Origin: Verrucomicrobiaceae bacterium UBA2429
GTDB lineage: Bacteria > Verrucomicrobiota > Verrucomicrobiia > Verrucomicrobiales > Verrucomicrobiaceae
Direction of reading: 5' to 3'
NCBI GenBank assembly: GCA_002343505.1
Contig: DDQZ01000025.1
Location: 445 to 9,814 of the forward strand
Length of the DNA stretch: 9,370 bases
Part shown: positions 7,014-9,370 of the stretch, one piece after another
Numbering within the stretch: position 1 is the first letter of the stretch
Layout: every line of letters begins with the position of its first letter
Program-made: the position numbers and the translations under genes
Notes under the pieces: generated by a model
Database searches by the model: none
The model's input: the letters and a program-made list of their open reading frames with translations, nothing else
Told to the model about the DNA's origin: nothing

Positions 7014-8191
7014 GGCGGCGCGCATTTCTCGGCACCACCCTCGCGGCAGCCTCCATGACTGGCAGGGGACTAGCGGATGAAGCCCGCCTGCGCGTGGCGG
7101 TGATCGGCCATACCGGAAGGGGTAATTTCGGGCACGGACTGGACACAATGTGGAAAGATGTGCCGGGAGTGACGGTGGTCGCCGTGGCGGATGCGGATGT
7201 CAAAGGACTGGCCGCCGCGCAGGCGAAGTTGGAGACCGGCCGGGGCTTCACCGACTACCGCCGGATGCTCGCGGAGACCAAGCCGGACATCGTGGCCATT
7301 GGTCCCAGGCATATTGACCAGCATCACACCATGAGCCTGGCCTCCATTGAGGCCGGCGCTCGCGGCATCTATATGGAGAAGCCCTTTTGCCGCACACTGC
7401 GTGAGGCAGATGAAATCGTCGCCGCTTGTGCGCGCTCCGGCGCCAAGTTGGCCCTGGCTCACCGCAATCGCTACCACCCCGTATTGCCGGTCCTGGCAGA
7501 TTTGTTGCGGCAGGGAAAAATCGGACGTGTGCTAGAATACCGGGCGCGGGGCAAGGAGGACGCGCGCGGCGGACCGTTGGATCTTTGGGTTCTTGGCTGC
7601 CACCTGTTCAATCTCATCCATTTCTTTGCAGGCGAGGCCAGAACATGCTCCGCCACTGTGCTGCAGGAAGGCAGACCCGTAACCGCCGCGGATCTTTCCG
7701 AGGGTGCCGAGGGAGTCGGGCCGCTCGCTGGCAACGAAGTCCATGCGCGTTTCGAGATGGCCGACGGCCTGCCGGCGTTTTTTGATTCGGTGCAAAATGC
7801 CGGCGTGCGCGACACCGGCTTCGGTGTGCAGATCATCGGCACCGAGGGCGTGCTCGATCTGCGCGTGGATGCCGAGCCGCTCGCGCATTGGCGGGCGGGC
7901 AGCCCCTTCCGTCCCATTGCCAGTTCCTCCGCAGGCTGGATTCCTGTTACCAGCGGCGGTCCGGGAGTGCCTGAGCCTGTCAAAGATATTCGCAAGCAGG
8001 TAGGCGGCCACCTAGCCCCGGCTCTCGACCTCATTGCAGCGATACAAGAGGGCAGGGAACCGCTCTGCTCCGCCGCCGATGGCAGACATGCGCTGGAGAT
8101 GACCGCCGGCGTTTTCGAATCGCACCGTCAGAAAGGGGCGCGCATTTCCCTGCCTCTCAAAGAGCGCGAACATCCCTGGATGCGTCTCTGA
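7010..8191 (+). CDS. Gfo/Idh/MocA family oxidoreductase with Tat-like signal
   Basis: A protein of 393 residues. The N-terminus MRRRAFLGTTLAAAS resembles the twin-arginine signals common on this family in planctomycetes and verrucomicrobia, implying export after folding with its NAD(P) cofactor, as known for Zymomonas glucose-fructose oxidoreductase. The Rossmann fold starts at about 27 with RVAVIGHTGRGNFG and an acidic Asp61 after the second strand. The hallmark EKPF lies at 123-126 with Lys124. The C-terminal alpha/beta domain carries DLWVLGCHLFN with His198 at the usual catalytic histidine place. The substrate is probably a sugar or sugar-like polyol but cannot be read from the sequence. 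It is translationally coupled to the FHA gene by an ATGA overlap, and its stop is 9 bp from the stop of the convergent second family member. Confidence 0.92.
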   Translation: MRRRAFLGTTLAAASMTGRGLADEARLRVAVIGHTGRGNFGHGLDTMWKDVPGVTVVAVADADVKGLAAAQAKLETGRGFTDYRRMLAETKPDIVAIGPRHIDQHHTMSLASIEAGARGIYMEKPFCRTLREADEIVAACARSGAKLALAHRNRYHPVLPVLADLLRQGKIGRVLEYRARGKEDARGGPLDLWVLGCHLFNLIHFFAGEARTCSATVLQEGRPVTAADLSEGAEGVGPLAGNEVHARFEMADGLPAFFDSVQNAGVRDTGFGVQIIGTEGVLDLRVDAEPLAHWRAGSPFRPIASSSAGWIPVTSGGPGVPEPVKDIRKQVGGHLAPALDLIAAIQEGREPLCSAADGRHALEMTAGVFESHRQKGARISLPLKEREHPWMRL

Positions 8192-8200
8192 ACCGCCGTT

Positions 8201-9277
8201 CTACTCGCGCCAGACACCGGCTGCGCGCAGCACTGTCTCATGCACCGCGATGTCGTGGACCGCATCCCAGGCCAGGGGCTTTTTCCCGGCGACAACCTCC
8301 GCCAAATCTACAAACTCGCGATCATATCTGCCTTTGGGTATCTCAATTTCAATCGATTGATGGCCTTTTCGATAATTTCCGCGCGCCTTGCTTAATGACA
8401 GATTGATCCGTCCTGACTCCAGGGGAACAATCTCAAGGGTGCCTTCCGTGCCCGTGACATTGAAGCGGCGCCTGGGACCACCAAAAGGGTCGGCATGATT
8501 GCAACGTATGACCGCTGTGGCGTGAGGATAGACGAGCACGGCGGTCTGATTGTCCTTGGTTCCATCGTCTCCAACAGGAGTGGAAAAAGCGCGAACCTCA
8601 CGAGGCTTGCCCAGAATCGTCACCGCAGCGTCAATCACATGGCAGGCAAGTTCGAACATGCCGCCTCCTTCAAGCGCTGCCAGAGTTTTGCGGGTGCCAG
8701 GGTCGGCGAGCTTGCCCATCGCGGCATCAATTTCCGTGATCTCACCCAACCACCCTTCCTTAACTGACTGAAAAAGAAGCTCAAAAGCAGGATTATAACG
8801 CAGCATATAGCCCATCTGAACTACGAGTCCCAATCGCTCAGCCTCTAAACGCATGGCCTTAAAATCGGCATGATCCAGTGCTCCAGGCTTGTCCAGGTGA
8901 ACATTTTTTCCGGCTCGCAAGCAGTTCAGGGCCGTTGTGCAAGAATCCTCGATTCGGGTCTCCACGACGACTGTCGTCAAATCACTCTGATTCAAAATTT
9001 CGGCTTCACTCAGAAATGGAAGTTCTGCATATGCTGACGATTTTTCCGCCAAACGACGCAGCTCCGGGTCAGTTTCGCTCACGCCTAGCACTTCCCAAAG
9101 TTCCGGAAGCGCTCGCATGGCTGACATTTTGCCGGAGGCGTGTGCATGCGCAGTCCCAATTTGTGCGATTTTCCGAGGCCGGTCTGAATTGGCAGATGCC
9201 ATAGACTGCGACCGACTCATTGTCAGATTGACAGACAGCATGGCCAGGGAGGATGAAAGCACACGACGACGGAGCAT
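8201..9277 (-). CDS. Divergent Gfo/Idh/MocA family oxidoreductase
   Basis: A protein of 358 residues. The N-terminus has three arginines at 3-5 (MLRRRVLSSS) and a modestly hydrophobic stretch to about 27, so it may be a weak Tat signal. The Rossmann domain starts near 35, but the glycine loop is IGTAHAHASG rather than GxGxxG. The family lysine motif is DKP (129-131) instead of EKP. MGYMLRYNPAF (155-165) and GGGMFELACHVIDAA (204-218) with His213 mark the catalytic and C-terminal domain. Length is normal. It is not a close copy of the neighbour at 7010-8191. Base composition is clearly less GC-rich than the left half of the window. The start abuts the TAA of an upstream open frame (TAAATG), so it is probably downstream in an operon. 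The substrate is unknown; sugar-type dehydrogenase is the family expectation. Confidence 0.9.
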   Translation of the reverse strand: MLRRRVLSSSLAMLSVNLTMSRSQSMASANSDRPRKIAQIGTAHAHASGKMSAMRALPELWEVLGVSETDPELRRLAEKSSAYAELPFLSEAEILNQSDLTTVVVETRIEDSCTTALNCLRAGKNVHLDKPGALDHADFKAMRLEAERLGLVVQMGYMLRYNPAFELLFQSVKEGWLGEITEIDAAMGKLADPGTRKTLAALEGGGMFELACHVIDAAVTILGKPREVRAFSTPVGDDGTKDNQTAVLVYPHATAVIRCNHADPFGGPRRRFNVTGTEGTLEIVPLESGRINLSLSKARGNYRKGHQSIEIEIPKGRYDREFVDLAEVVAGKKPLAWDAVHDIAVHETVLRAAGVWRE

Positions 9278-9370
9278 TTAATCCAAACGGTTTCTGAATG
9301 CAAACTTGTCCAAAGATGAGTTCAAAAGAATCTGCCCCAGCCATTCCATTGTAAGCGTCATCCGAGACAC
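9278..9370 (-). CDS. Possible C-terminal tail of an upstream gene
   Basis: The minus strand is open from the right edge to a TAA at 9278-9280, giving 30 residues that end with KFAFRNRLD. They contain a plausible amphipathic or hydrophobic stretch, MEWLGQILLNSS. The stop directly adjoins the ATG of the Gfo/Idh/MocA gene, a common operon spacing. I cannot name the family. Thirty open codons occur by chance fairly often, so the call rests mainly on the tight junction and the lack of any other promoter-like spacer. Confidence 0.4.
   Translation of the reverse strand: MSRMTLTMEWLGQILLNSSLDKFAFRNRLD

Noticed and set aside
7471..8034. Minus-strand frames (187 and 159 codons) inside the first Gfo/Idh/MocA gene
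   Set aside because: They are antisense to a well-matched family protein and have no recognisable domain.
9069..9344. A 91-codon minus-strand frame spanning the start of the second Gfo/Idh/MocA gene
   Set aside because: It is in a different frame from the family protein it overlaps for most of its length, and no domain is visible.

Overview
The window reads as an ordinary chromosomal stretch of a GC-rich bacterium, most likely from the PVC group and best fitting Verrucomicrobiota. The pointers are a DUF4175-like membrane/coiled-coil protein of the type found in MoxR/BatA-type loci, two Gfo/Idh/MocA oxidoreductases with twin-arginine (Tat-like) N-termini, an FHA protein with a C-terminal membrane anchor, and few clear Shine-Dalgarno sites. 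No rRNA, tRNA, CRISPR array, transposase, integrase or phage gene was seen. The taxon is inferred from gene content only.

Left part (1-5355), very GC-rich. The minus strand is open from 2404 to the left edge and encodes the first ~801 residues of a DUF4175-like envelope protein. A long plus-strand ORF over the same bases is its shadow. Divergent from it is a Uma2-family (PD-(D/E)XK fold) protein at 2564-3217. The 173-bp convergent spacer that follows holds a long imperfect inverted repeat and a 20-bp tandem duplication. Next, on the minus strand, is an M20 zinc amidohydrolase of the ArgE/DapE type (3391-4548). Divergent from that is a YwaF/TIGR02206 polytopic membrane protein (4645-5355), a relative of eukaryotic TMEM164.

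Middle part (5356-6386). Two small minus-strand genes form a probable unit: a secreted ~150-residue protein (5793-6245) followed by a three-helix membrane protein (5378-5767). Neither is recognised. A 141-bp divergent spacer with a weak promoter candidate separates them from the next unit.

Right part (6387-9370), of lower GC. An FHA-domain membrane protein (6387-7013) overlaps by an ATGA the start of a Tat-like Gfo/Idh/MocA oxidoreductase (7010-8191), so the two are probably translationally coupled. Only 9 bp separate this gene's stop from the stop of a second, convergent Gfo/Idh/MocA protein (8201-9277), which has a different NAD-binding loop and a DKP in place of EKP. Its start abuts the stop of an open frame entering from the right edge, possibly the tail of an upstream operon gene.

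No clearly new defence, mobile or RNA system is evident. The items most worth a second look are the spacer repeat element at 3281-3379, the FHA-oxidoreductase coupling, the unrecognised secreted/membrane pair, the divergent Gfo/Idh variant, and the conserved polar residues of the YwaF/TMEM164 protein.
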